DNA from: Bradyrhizobium sp.
GTDB taxonomy: Bacteria > Pseudomonadota > Alphaproteobacteria > Rhizobiales > Xanthobacteraceae
DNA: 7,756 nucleotides
Assembly: GCA_028290305.1 (NCBI GenBank)
Contig: JAQGKC010000042.1
Span: forward strand, 1 to 7,756
Reading direction: 5' to 3'
Positions 1 through 6,547 of this stretch are shown here, in pieces. The notes beneath the pieces are model-generated. The model was not told the DNA's origin. It was given only the letters and a program-made list of their open reading frames with translations, and did no database searches. The translations under genes and the position numbers were made by a program. Position 1 is the stretch's first letter. The number at the start of each line of letters is the position of its first letter.

Positions 1-660
1 CATGCCCATGCTGTCGATCACCTCGGCGTTGCGCGCGATGCTGTCGGCGCGACGCTGCGAGTTGATCGCGGCCGTGTTCGCCTCCTTCGTCAGGCGCGAC
101 GTGATCAGTTCATTGAGCAGGGTAAGAATGAAGAGAACGATCGCGCCGCCCGTCGCGACAAAACCCAGCATCGGATGCAGGATGAATATGACGCCAAGAA
201 ACACCGGTACCCAGGGCACATCGTACAACGCGAGCGCAGCGCTCGATCCGACATAGCTGCGGCAGGTGGCGAGGTCCCGCAACGCCTCCATACGATAAGA
301 GTAGCCGCACAGAACATTCTCGATCGCCCTTGCGAATCCCTCCGGCGCGACCTTCAGCTCCACCCAGGTCGCCAGCCGCTGCATGATCTGGTTACGCGTA
401 AATTCCAGAATGGCCAGCAGCAGGATGGCCGTGCCTGCGATCAGCGAGAGATACACCAGCGTGTTGACATTATGAGTCGTTATCACGCGGTCGAAAATCT
501 GCATCATGTAGAGAGACACGGTGAGTTGCAGCAGATTCACCATGCCGCTGAACAAGCCCACCAGCAGCAGCTGTGACTTACAAAAACCGATCATGCTGCT
601 GAGAACCGTTTCGGTCCGCTCGCGCTGGTCCAGCCTTGCGAGCCTCGGCATCGACTTCAT
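1..660 (-). CDS. Type I secretion ABC transporter (permease/ATPase), N-terminal part
   Basis: The first 220 codons are visible; the gene continues past the left edge, so the nucleotide-binding domain is not seen. The product resembles the PrtD/HlyB-type inner-membrane ABC exporters that drive one-step secretion of RTX proteins together with an HlyD-type adaptor and a TolC-type outer-membrane channel. Visible support is the hydrophobic N-terminal segment around residues 27-50 with LLLVGLFSGMVNLLQLTVSL, followed by the family-typical YMMQIFDRV, then a second hydrophobic stretch (NTLVYLSLIAGTAILLLAIL), and a third and fourth membrane pair after the ALYDVPWVPVFLG motif typical of this family. The start is the ATG at 660-658, with a GGAGGA ribosome-binding site 8 nt upstream and an in-frame stop a few codons before it. 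It is divergent from the RTX gene, its likely cargo. Adaptor and channel genes would lie outside the window. Family assignment is firm; the cargo is inferred. Confidence 0.88.
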   Translation of the reverse strand, partial: MKSMPRLARLDQRERTETVLSSMIGFCKSQLLLVGLFSGMVNLLQLTVSLYMMQIFDRVITTHNVNTLVYLSLIAGTAILLLAILEFTRNQIMQRLATWVELKVAPEGFARAIENVLCGYSYRMEALRDLATCRSYVGSSAALALYDVPWVPVFLGVIFILHPMLGFVATGGAIVLFILTLLNELITSRLTKEANTAAINSQRRADSIARNAEVIDSMGM

Positions 661-711
661 AGCTTGAGTCCTCCGTCCCAATCGTCAGCGGCGGGTGCAC
701 AACGTTGAGTT

Positions 712-735
712 TAGATACTTGCTCAAGCAAATCTA
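712..735. promoter_or_regulatory. Interrupted dyad upstream of the exporter gene
   Basis: Arms TAGAT (712-716) and TTGCT (719-723) pair with AGCAA (726-730) and ATCTA (731-735), leaving a 2-nt centre and a 2-nt asymmetry. It lies 52 to 75 bases before the exporter start codon on the minus strand, so it could be an operator near the promoter or a stem-loop in the 5' untranslated leader. No regulator family is identified. Confidence 0.35.
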
Positions 736-1080
736 GGAATTTGGAGCTACAGCCGTAACGCAAGGTGATCGACCCGTAGTAGCTGCGTAATCGAGCGAAA
801 GCGGCCCTGTATTCATTGGCGTTTTCCGGTTCAACTCACTCCGATTTGAACCTCCGGTCGTCGACTCCTTCGTCGCTTGGCAACCTATGGGTGTTGTCGT
901 ACGGACCATATGTTTTAGGGTCCGCTGACTGATCCTGTCAGCCTCGAAAAGATCGATCGCGCGTTTTTCGTCATCGTAGAGCCACGCATTGTTGAAGAGT
1001 TTGTCGGAATTTCTTTGCCTCGCAAGGTACATTCTTTGCAAATTTGTTTTCTTGGATTTGCTATCGTTGTAGATGGTGCG

Positions 1081-1104
1081 GACAGCTTTTCAAAAGCCCA
1101 CCTG
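1081..1104 (+). promoter_or_regulatory. tts-box-like motif (possible TtsI binding site)
   Basis: The stretch GACAGCTTTTCAAAAGCC at 1081-1098 matches the core of the rhizobial tts box as I remember it (GTCAGCTTnTCGAAAGCT) at 14 of 17 defined positions, and is followed by CACCTG, loosely like the C-rich end of the box. Its centre is a perfect 13-bp palindrome around one C (1085-1097). It points toward the RTX gene, whose start is 234 bp further on. TtsI is the response-regulator activator of rhizobial type III secretion and of some genes outside that cluster. Three mismatches and a weak 3' half make this a candidate only. Confidence 0.4.
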
Positions 1105-1272
1105 TTTCTTCGGGGCGTTGGCGAGCCGAACTCATGTTTGCGCTTGAATTTGTATCGCGCTCAAGGTGCGTGTCACGCTGACGTGTAGTTGGTCGAGCCC
1201 AGAGATTTCAGCCGCAACGAAAAATACCATTGCCGACATCGTAGAGTAACTTTGATCGATAAACCTCAAGTG

Positions 1273-1320
1273 GTGTTCGGACACAGTGAGTCAAGCGTGT
1301 TCAAGCACGCAGTGAGTCAA
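1273..1320 (+). repeat. Direct repeat with small hairpins before the RTX gene
   Basis: An 11-bp direct repeat, CAGTGAGTCAA, occurs at 1284-1294 and 1310-1320 (26-bp period). Between the copies lies a perfect 5-bp stem, GCGTG/CACGC, around a 6-nt loop (1295-1310). A second small hairpin, GTGT-TCGG-ACAC, precedes it (1273-1284). A partial third copy (cagagtgag, 1322-1330) runs into the ribosome-binding site. The arrangement could be a two-site operator or leader structure affecting translation of the RTX gene. Confidence 0.5.
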
Positions 1321-1337
1321 ACAGAGTGAGGACGATC

Positions 1338-2147
1338 ATGAACTCGATCCATACAGCAACTGACTTGATCCACCACATACAGGCATTCGATGTCGATGCC
1401 ACTCCCGATGTCGCGGACACGGGCATTCCGGCTACGGAGGTTGGGAACATTACCCTGACCGGCACAGACCTCCCAGATACGCTGGTGGGAACTGCCGGTG
1501 GCGACATCATCAACGGGCTTGGCGGCGACGACACGATAATTGGCAACGGCGGCGGGTTCGACCAACTAAACGGCGGGGACGGTAGCGACTTGATCATCGG
1601 CGGCCAAACGGGAGGACAAACCTTTGAGAGCGGCGGAAATGGTGATGACAACATGTGGGCTGGTGCCGTTGGAGATGCTGGCATCAACGATCCAGTCTCA
1701 CTCGACCGTCTCGACGGCGGAGCTGGTAATGACGCCATGCACGGCGTCGGCAACGGCTTGCTCACGGGAGACGATGGCGATGACACGCTGATCGCCGGCA
1801 GCACCGGATCCGGCGTCGGCGATGATCTGCGGGGCGGCGCCGGCAATGATACATTGGTGAGTGGACAGGGCAACGATTCCTTGACCGGCGGAGATGGGGC
1901 TGACACCTTCGTATTCAACGCTGCGGACGGTGGTCATAGCCACGACAACGTCATAGATTTCGTCGCCGGAACTGATGTCGTCGATCTCGTCGGGGTCGGG
2001 ACGAGCTTCGATCTCGCTGCACATCTCACCGACAACGTCGGCACGGGTGAAGCGGTGCTCACGCTCGACAATGGCGCGACCATTAGCTTCAATGACACGG
2101 CAGCCGACCTTGTAGCCCATGCCAGCGACTTCCACATCGTCTCGTGA
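1338..2147 (+). CDS. RTX-type calcium-binding secreted protein
   Basis: A 269-residue protein that should fold into calcium-loaded beta-rolls after export. RTX nonapeptides of the GGxGxDxux type are at about residues 79-87, 99-107, 127-135, 144-152 (degenerate), 166-174 and 184-192, with a further GGDD unit near 62. The last leads into ADTFVF and, at 206-216, IDFVAGTDVVD, the usual C-terminal border of serralysin/RTX proteins. The remaining ~50 residues, ending DFHIVS, are the likely uncleaved C-terminal secretion signal. There is no N-terminal signal peptide and no cysteine, as expected for type I substrates. The ATG at 1338 is chosen because GAGGA lies 5 nt before it; an in-frame GTG at 1326 would overlap that site. 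No catalytic domain is seen, so the effector role is unknown; size and composition recall NodO of Rhizobium leguminosarum. The divergent exporter is the probable partner. Confidence 0.9.
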   Translation: MNSIHTATDLIHHIQAFDVDATPDVADTGIPATEVGNITLTGTDLPDTLVGTAGGDIINGLGGDDTIIGNGGGFDQLNGGDGSDLIIGGQTGGQTFESGGNGDDNMWAGAVGDAGINDPVSLDRLDGGAGNDAMHGVGNGLLTGDDGDDTLIAGSTGSGVGDDLRGGAGNDTLVSGQGNDSLTGGDGADTFVFNAADGGHSHDNVIDFVAGTDVVDLVGVGTSFDLAAHLTDNVGTGEAVLTLDNGATISFNDTAADLVAHASDFHIVS

Positions 2148-2177
2148 CGAAAATCTGATGACGGCTTCGTAGCCTTT

Positions 2178-2205
2178 GTGGCGATGGCTTAACCGCCTTC
2201 GCCAC
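2178..2205 (+). terminator. Strong stem-loop after the RTX gene
   Basis: A 7-bp stem, GTGGCGA/TCGCCAC, continues after one T-T mismatch into GGC/GCC around the loop TTAACC. It begins 31 bp after the RTX stop codon. No T-run follows, so it may act as a transcript 3'-end stabiliser or a factor-assisted terminator rather than a classic intrinsic terminator. Confidence 0.45.
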
Positions 2206-2543
2206 ACCAAAGTGGCCCGGTCAGGTGTTCCGGCGCATCATGCGCGTGGTGCCGGCAGCAGTTCGACCGCCTGCGAGGGTGTGGGTGCCTTCATCGCGTG
2301 CTTGATGACCTCGCCGGTGGTCGGCGCCCCGAACGGCTTCTCGCCGTTTCGACCGGCAGACTTTCTCTCTCCCCGGTGCGTTGCAGCGGCGTCTCGGCGA
2401 GCCGACATCGGGCGGATATGATCGGCGCTGATGGCCCCTCCTACCTCGAATAAGCTCGAGGGCTGACCCGTGGCACTGCAGATTGACGATAATACGTTGC
2501 AAGCCGACCGCAATCAAATGATCGATCTCAAGGATCATTCTCG

Positions 2544-2566
2544 CACGGGCCCGGACTCGGCCCGTG
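2544..2566. repeat. GC-rich hairpin
   Basis: A perfect 8-bp stem, CACGGGCC/GGCCCGTG, around a 7-nt loop (CGGACTC). No T-run on either side, so it is more likely part of an intergenic repeat than a terminator. Confidence 0.5.
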
Positions 2567-2686
2567 ACAAGGCGCTCGACGCTTGGCCAGAATCGAGGTG
2601 CTACTTCGCAGATCCGCGCTCTGCGTGACCGCGAGCGAGGGCAGTAAGTTCCCGTAGGACGAGACCCGGAATCTCAGTATTCTCAG

Positions 2687-2704
2687 GGTACGCAATTGCG
2701 CACC
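2687..2704. repeat. AT-centred palindrome
   Basis: CGCAATTGCG at 2691-2700 is a perfect 10-bp palindrome and extends, after one mismatch, to GGT/ACC outer arms (18 bp in all). With the GC hairpin 26 bp downstream it resembles a dispersed intergenic repeat that I associate with Bradyrhizobium genomes; that link is from memory only. Confidence 0.45.
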
Positions 2705-2729
2705 ATCGTTCGATGCGGAGCCTGTCATC

Positions 2730-2751
2730 GGGCCGCGCTTCGCGCGGACCC
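2730..2751 (-). repeat. GC-rich bulged hairpin downstream of eipB
   Basis: GGGCCGCGC pairs with GCGCGG-A-CCC: nine base pairs with a single bulged A and a 3-nt TTC loop. It lies about 50 bp beyond the eipB stop codon and could end that transcript, but no U-run follows on the minus strand. It may equally be part of an intergenic repeat. Confidence 0.45.
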
Positions 2752-2800
2752 GGTGGGATCGTCGCGGTGTGACGGCCAAACGCTCAAGCGGCTTTTGTCG

Positions 2801-3640
2801 TCACTTGCAGGGTTTCGAGTCCTTGACGTCGAACTTGCCGAGCGCGCCGGAAATCACGAAATCATTGTAGTCGAGCACCAGCGCCCGCGACACGCCGTTC
2901 TCGAACAGCTCGAACGACATCGCATAGACCGGCGTCTGTTCGCCGTCTTTTTTCTTGGCGTCGCGGTCGTAATAGCTCACCGTGACCGGCCAGCGCGTCA
3001 GCGATTTCATCTGGTCGTTGGTGGTCGACGGATCGGGTGACGGGGTGGCCTTGTCCGGCGGGATGGCCTGGCCGATCACCGATAGCGTATTATAGACCTT
3101 CTCGCCGTTGTCCGACCCGTCATAGACCATCAGCTCGAGCAGAGATTTGCCGTCCTTGGCGGCGGCGATAATGCGCTGGATCTGCTCGGTCGGAAACACC
3201 GTGGCGCCGTCGAGCGTGAACGTCTTGGCCTCGGGCTGCTTCAATTTGACCGTGATATGATCGCCGGTCCGCTCCGCGATGCCGTCGACCGGACTGGAAT
3301 CGGAATCGTTCATCCGCGCGTCGATCTTGAAGCGATAGCTCTTGCCCGCGCCGTCTTCCCAGGAGTTCGAGCGCAGGTCGCTGAGCGTGACCTTGCCCTC
3401 GCCGACATCGAGTTCGGAGACTTGCCGGAACTCCGAGGTGTAACCCTCGCAGGCACTGCCGGAGAAATTATACAGGATGCGTCCGCGCGCGCTGTTGATC
3501 GCGTTTGATCCGCGCGATTTCACCAGATTGAGCTCGTAAAGCGCCTGGTGCGGCAGGAACGGGCCCGCGGCCTTGGCCGGTCCGCAGACGACCGCCGCCA
3601 TTGCCAACACACCGAGCGACGTCCGCAATGAGTTCACCAT
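2801..3640 (-). CDS. eipB: EipB-family periplasmic cell-envelope integrity protein (DUF1849)
   Basis: A 279-residue exported protein of the DUF1849/EipB family, described in Brucella as a periplasmic spiral-shaped beta protein needed for envelope integrity under stress. Residues 1-25 form a signal peptide (short basic start, hydrophobic LGVLAMAAVVCGPAKA, cleavage near AKA-A). The mature part has family features: HQALYELNL near residue 31, SGSACEGY at 61-68, and a C-terminal DSKPCK. The two mature cysteines, C64 and C278, match the conserved disulfide pair known from EipB. The start is the ATG at 3640-3638, with AGGA 6 nt upstream. The same frame stays open far upstream through the antisense of the RidA gene, but that extension would bury the signal peptide and is not real. 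Divergent from the RidA gene. Family is confident; the exact role in this organism is inferred. Confidence 0.9.
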   Translation of the reverse strand: MVNSLRTSLGVLAMAAVVCGPAKAAGPFLPHQALYELNLVKSRGSNAINSARGRILYNFSGSACEGYTSEFRQVSELDVGEGKVTLSDLRSNSWEDGAGKSYRFKIDARMNDSDSSPVDGIAERTGDHITVKLKQPEAKTFTLDGATVFPTEQIQRIIAAAKDGKSLLELMVYDGSDNGEKVYNTLSVIGQAIPPDKATPSPDPSTTNDQMKSLTRWPVTVSYYDRDAKKKDGEQTPVYAMSFELFENGVSRALVLDYNDFVISGALGKFDVKDSKPCK

Positions 3641-3898
3641 GGCGTATCCTTTGGAAGGACCTTGGGAAAGGAAGATTTGGCACCTTAATAAGCGGCCTAT
3701 TGCGTCGCAACTGGGGCCCACCTCACAGTATAGTGCGAATTCGGCGGCAAGCCGGCTTTTTTGCCGAACCGCGCTCTCGAAAAAGGCCCGCTTTTCCTGG
3801 TGCGCCCTCGCTTGCAAGTACCGGCACGATGCGCGAAACAGGGTCGGGCTGATCGAACATCGATCAGAAAATGCGACACACTTAGCGAGAGGACGACC
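3641..3898. other. Divergent promoter region between eipB and the RidA gene
   Basis: The 258 bp must hold the promoters of both flanking genes. On the minus strand, CTATAC (complement of 3727-3732) is a possible alphaproteobacterial -10 for eipB, but no good -35 lies at the right spacing. On the plus side the inverted repeat at 3849-3867 is the clearest element. Nested palindromes around a T6 run at 3740-3768 (TTCGGC...GCCGAA with AAGCCGGCTT inside) do not form a clean terminator. No gene is seen here. Confidence 0.5.
3849..3867. promoter_or_regulatory. Perfect inverted repeat, candidate operator of the RidA gene
   Basis: CTGATCGA-ACA-TCGATCAG is a perfect 8-bp inverted repeat with a 3-nt spacer. 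It ends 31 bp before the ATG of the RidA gene and 18 bp before its ribosome-binding site, where a repressor would block transcription start or early elongation. Its symmetry fits a dimeric helix-turn-helix regulator; no regulator gene is in the window. Confidence 0.5.
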
Positions 3899-4366
3899 AT
3901 GGCGGGTACGATCGAACAGAAACTGGCAACACTGGGCATCACCCTGCATGAGCCCGCCTCCCCGGTGGCTAACTATGTCGGCTTCGTCCGCACCGGTAAC
4001 CTGCTCTTCGTCTCGGGCCAGGTCTGCTTTGACGGACAAGGCAAGCTGATCGCCAAGGGCAAGCTCGGTGCGGGCGTGAGCGTCGAGCAGGGCAATGCCG
4101 CCGCGCGCGGCTGCGCCATCAATCTCCTGGCTCAGATCAAGGCGGCGACCGGCGACCTCGACAAGGTCGTGCGCGTGGTCAGGCTCGGCGGTTTCGTCAA
4201 TTCGGCGCCTGATTTCCTCGATGGACCGAAGGTCCTGAACGGCGCCTCCGACCTGATGGTGCAGGTGTTCGGCGACAAGGGCCGCCATGCGCGCACCACC
4301 GTGGGCGTCGCCTCGCTGCCGGCGGATGCCTCCGTCGAGGTCGAGGGACTGTTCGAAGTCTCCTGA
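3899..4366 (+). CDS. RidA/YjgF family protein
   Basis: A 155-residue cytosolic protein of the RidA (YjgF/YER057c/UK114) family, small trimeric enzymes; the archetype hydrolyses reactive enamine/imine intermediates released by PLP enzymes. The fold's landmarks are visible: LLFVSGQVCFDGQGKL at 35-50, the helix with GCAINLLAQIKAATGDLDKVV at 71-91, FVNSAPDF at 99-106, and HARTTVGVASLPADASVEVE at 120-139. R122 in that last motif aligns with the substrate-binding arginine of RidA. At about 155 residues it is longer than the ~128-residue RidA archetype and belongs to a longer subgroup whose substrate is less certain, so no gene symbol is given. The ATG has AGAGGA 5 nt before it. First gene of a co-directional run; the glycerophosphodiester phosphodiesterase gene follows after 19 bp, implying cotranscription. 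Confidence 0.9.
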   Translation: MAGTIEQKLATLGITLHEPASPVANYVGFVRTGNLLFVSGQVCFDGQGKLIAKGKLGAGVSVEQGNAAARGCAINLLAQIKAATGDLDKVVRVVRLGGFVNSAPDFLDGPKVLNGASDLMVQVFGDKGRHARTTVGVASLPADASVEVEGLFEVS

Positions 4367-4385
4367 CAAAGCCGGAACCATTGAG

Positions 4386-5138
4386 GTGCGCGCACCGGAC
4401 TGGCTGACGGCGCGGCCGGTGGCCCATCGCGGCCTGCACGACGCGGCCCGCGGCATCATCGAGAACATGCCGGCCGCGGCGCAAGCCGCGGTCGCCGCCG
4501 ATTTTTCGATCGAATGCGACATCCAGCTCACGTTCGATGGCGAAGCCATCGTGCATCACGACGACGAACTCGGCCGCCTCACCGAAGGAGACGGCGCGCT
4601 TCTGACCAAGACCGCGGCGGAGCTCAAGGCCGTTGCGTTCAAGACGACGTCCGAACGGATGATGACACTGGCCGATCTCTGCGCCCTGGTGGCCGGCCGC
4701 GTGCCGCTGGTGATCGAGGTCAAGAGCCACTTCGATGGCGACCGCAGGCTCGTCAGGCGAATGGCCGAGGTGCTGTCATCCTATGACGGTCGCGCGGTCG
4801 GCATGTCGTTCGATCCGGATCAGGTGCGCGCCTTGCGCGAGCTGATCCCGAACCGTCCGCGCGGCATCGTCGCCGAACGCCATTACACCCAGGCCGACTG
4901 GCCCGAGGCCTCGCCCGTCCAGCGCCATGACATGACGCATCTGCGCCACTTCTTGTCGACGCAGCCCGCCTTCGTGGCCTACCGGGTCGACGATCTGCCG
5001 GCCGCAGCACCATGGATCGCCCGCAACATCTTCGGCTGCGCGCTGTTGAGCTGGACGGTGCGCACGCCCGAGCAGCGCGCGCGCGGGGCACGCTATGCGG
5101 ACCAGATCATCTTCGAGGGTTTCAGGCCGGAACCTTGA
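4386..5138 (+). CDS. Glycerophosphodiester phosphodiesterase family protein
   Basis: A 250-residue enzyme expected to split glycerophosphodiesters (phospholipid head-group products) into sn-glycerol 3-phosphate and an alcohol, using a TIM-barrel metal site. Motifs in order: AHRG (13-16), EN (26-27, the ENT-type motif), SIECDIQLTFDGEAIVHHD (41-59) with the E-x-D metal ligands E43 and D45 and the H57-H58-D59 loop, and VIEVKS (109-114) with E111. No signal peptide or membrane segment is seen, so it should act in the cytosol. The start is taken as the GTG at 4386, with GGAA 8 nt before it; the longer frame upstream lies inside the RidA gene and has no family similarity. Length is usual for the short bacterial form. 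Substrate specificity cannot be read from sequence. Confidence 0.88.
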   Translation: MRAPDWLTARPVAHRGLHDAARGIIENMPAAAQAAVAADFSIECDIQLTFDGEAIVHHDDELGRLTEGDGALLTKTAAELKAVAFKTTSERMMTLADLCALVAGRVPLVIEVKSHFDGDRRLVRRMAEVLSSYDGRAVGMSFDPDQVRALRELIPNRPRGIVAERHYTQADWPEASPVQRHDMTHLRHFLSTQPAFVAYRVDDLPAAAPWIARNIFGCALLSWTVRTPEQRARGARYADQIIFEGFRPEP

Positions 5139-5210
5139 CAGGCGATTGCGCACCCTTGAAGTCCGTGGTGCGATGCACGATGTTTGAAGCTGTCACTCCA
5201 AGAATCGTCG

Positions 5211-6455
5211 ATGGCATCATCCGAAATCACGCTCGAAGCCGTCCCTTCCGTTGGCGATATTTCGCCCACGGATTGGGACGCCTGCGCCAATCCGCAGGCT
5301 CGGCCTGTCAACGATCTGGACGCGCTGGTGCCGGAGGGATCGGCGGGGAGTTCCTGCGCCGATCTCAAACCCTATTATAACCCTTTCGTTTCACACGCAT
5401 TTTTCCTGGCGGCCGAGGATTCAGGTTCGGCGATCGCGCGCACCGGCTGGCTGCCCAGGCATCTCATCGCCAAGATGGACGACAAGATCGTCGGCGTCGT
5501 GCCCTGCTATCTGAAGTCGCATTCGCAAGGTGAATACGTGTTCGACCGCGGCTGGGCCGACGCCTATGAGCGCGCGGGCGGACGCTATTACCCGAAGCTG
5601 CAGGCCTCGGTTCCCTTCACGCCCGCGACCGGCCCGCGGCTGCTGATCCGCGATGGCGTCGACCGCGAAGAGATCGGCAGCGCGCTCGCCTCAGGGCTCG
5701 TGGCGCTGTGCGGCGTTAGCAAGGCCTCATCGGCGCATGTGACCTTCGCGCGCGAAGCCGATTGCCGGTTTCTTTCGACCCACGGCTTCCTGCAGCGGAC
5801 CGACCAGCAATTTCACTGGCACAACCAGGGCTTTGCGACGTTCGACGGTTTTCTCGCCACGATGAATTCGCGCCATCGCAAGGCGATCAAGCGTGAACGC
5901 CGCGAGGCGGTCGCCGCCGGCATCACCATCCACAGGCTCACCGGCAAGGACATCACCGAAGACGCCTGGGACGCCTTCTTCGACTTCTACATGGAGACCG
6001 GCTCGCGCAAATGGGGCCGGCCCTATCTCACCCGAAAATTCTTCTCGCTGGTCGGCGACACCATGAGGAACGACGTGCTGCTGGTGATGGCGAAACGCGA
6101 CGGCCGCTGGATCGCGGGCGCGATCAACTTCATCGGCTCGGATACGCTGTTCGGGCGCAACTGGGGCGCGATCGAGCATCACCCCTTCCTGCATTTCGAG
6201 GTCTGCTACTATCAGGCGATCGATTTCGCCATCGAGCGCGGCCTGCAGACGGTCGAGGCCGGCGCGCAGGGCGAGCACAAGATCGCGCGCGGCTACCTCC
6301 CGCAGACGACCTATTCCGCGCACTACATCGCCGATCCCGATTTGCGCCGGGCGATTGCGGATTACCTGAAGCGTGAACGCGCCTATGTCGCGGACGCCGG
6401 CCGGGAGCTCGCCGAGGCTGCGCCGTTTCGGAAATCCGGCGACGAGGCGCCTTGA
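5211..6455 (+). CDS. FemAB-like GNAT family N-acetyltransferase (DUF482/COG3146)
   Basis: A 414-residue protein of the DUF482 family (annotated as GNAT acetyltransferase or 'peptidogalycan biosynthesis' protein, fold related to FemAB aminoacyl transferases). Its biochemical role is not established. Family landmarks: DWDACANP at 21-28, NPFVSHAFF at 57-65, RTGWLPRHL at 77-85, GEYVFDRGWADAYERAGGRYYPKL at 107-130, VPFTPATGPRLL at 134-145, the basic RHRKAIKRERRE stretch at 231-242, and the C-terminal GAQGEHKIARGYLP near 361-374. Residues about 29-55 are a low-complexity spacer before the first core motif. The ATG at 5211 is preferred; an upstream TTG in frame at 5184 lacks support, and the ribosome-binding site before 5211 is weak (AAGAA). 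It follows the phosphodiesterase gene by 72 bp, probably in the same transcript. Cytosolic, with no signal peptide. Confidence 0.88.
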   Translation: MASSEITLEAVPSVGDISPTDWDACANPQARPVNDLDALVPEGSAGSSCADLKPYYNPFVSHAFFLAAEDSGSAIARTGWLPRHLIAKMDDKIVGVVPCYLKSHSQGEYVFDRGWADAYERAGGRYYPKLQASVPFTPATGPRLLIRDGVDREEIGSALASGLVALCGVSKASSAHVTFAREADCRFLSTHGFLQRTDQQFHWHNQGFATFDGFLATMNSRHRKAIKRERREAVAAGITIHRLTGKDITEDAWDAFFDFYMETGSRKWGRPYLTRKFFSLVGDTMRNDVLLVMAKRDGRWIAGAINFIGSDTLFGRNWGAIEHHPFLHFEVCYYQAIDFAIERGLQTVEAGAQGEHKIARGYLPQTTYSAHYIADPDLRRAIADYLKRERAYVADAGRELAEAAPFRKSGDEAP

Positions 6456-6467
6456 CGGGGTCTTGTC

Positions 6468-6496
6468 TTGACAATTTGGCGACCACGGTGACATGA
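6468..6496 (+). promoter_or_regulatory. Possible sigma-70-type promoter for the HIT gene
   Basis: TTGACA at 6468-6473, preceded by C as alphaproteobacterial -35 elements prefer, is followed after 17 bp by ACATGA (6491-6496), a weak -10. It lies in the 92-bp gap between the GNAT and HIT genes, about 50 bp before the HIT start, suggesting the HIT gene may have its own promoter in addition to readthrough. Confidence 0.3.
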
Positions 6497-6547
6497 GGCA
6501 AAATTCGAAAAGCCGCCCGAACACGGATCGATTGCTTGGAGCCGCGC

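Larger units (their letters stand above)
661..1337. other. Divergent intergenic region between exporter and RTX gene
   Basis: This 677-bp region separates the two divergently read genes and is visibly richer in A and T than the genes on the right side of the window. I find no gene I can support. A 102-codon minus-strand frame (1041-733) has no recognisable domain, lacks a clear ribosome-binding site and is best left uncalled. The region holds the regulatory candidates listed separately: a dyad at 712-735, a tts-box-like motif at 1081-1104, and small repeats and hairpins at 1273-1320. Its length is generous for two promoters, so a small RNA or short leader cannot be excluded. Confidence 0.6.
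2206..2800. other. Gene-free region with multiple palindromes
   Basis: No frame in this ~600-bp stretch has a recognisable domain, good start signal or convincing length. A minus-strand frame ending near 2440 contains EIDHLIAVGL...NLQ, faintly like an HNH-type motif, but it is interrupted and too weak to call. Stem-loops are frequent: GCGCAT-C-ATGCGC at 2233-2245, CCTCGA/TCGAGG at 2444-2461, and those listed at 2544-2566, 2687-2704 and 2730-2751. The region probably holds dispersed intergenic repeats and decayed sequence, at the border between the accessory left side and the core-like right side. Confidence 0.5.

Noticed and set aside
733..1041. A 102-codon minus-strand frame in the divergent intergenic region
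   Set aside because: No recognisable domain, no good ribosome-binding site, and its composition looks like translated non-coding sequence.
1301..1918. A 205-codon minus-strand frame opposite the RTX gene, rich in proline and serine
   Set aside because: It is the antisense shadow of the glycine/aspartate RTX repeats (GGC/GAC codons read backwards).
2221..2538. Minus-strand frame with EIDHLIAVGL...NLQ, faintly like an HNH nuclease motif
   Set aside because: Only one short patch resembles the motif; the flanks are arginine-rich shadow sequence and no intact family protein can be followed in any frame. Similarity is too weak to call a pseudogene.
3740..3768. Nested palindrome with a T6 run, at first sight an intrinsic terminator
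   Set aside because: The GC core (AAGCCGGCTT) is self-complementary without a loop, and the T-run lies inside the outer stem rather than after it. There is no gene ending just upstream on either strand.
2801..4549. A 582-codon minus-strand open frame that contains EipB with about 300 extra N-terminal residues
   Set aside because: The extension runs antisense through the RidA gene and part of the phosphodiesterase gene, and it would place a clear signal peptide in mid-protein. The ATG at 3640 has its own ribosome-binding site.
4753..5153. Arginine/alanine-rich minus-strand frames opposite the phosphodiesterase gene
   Set aside because: Typical GC-rich antisense frames without domains; the plus-strand gene carries all family motifs.
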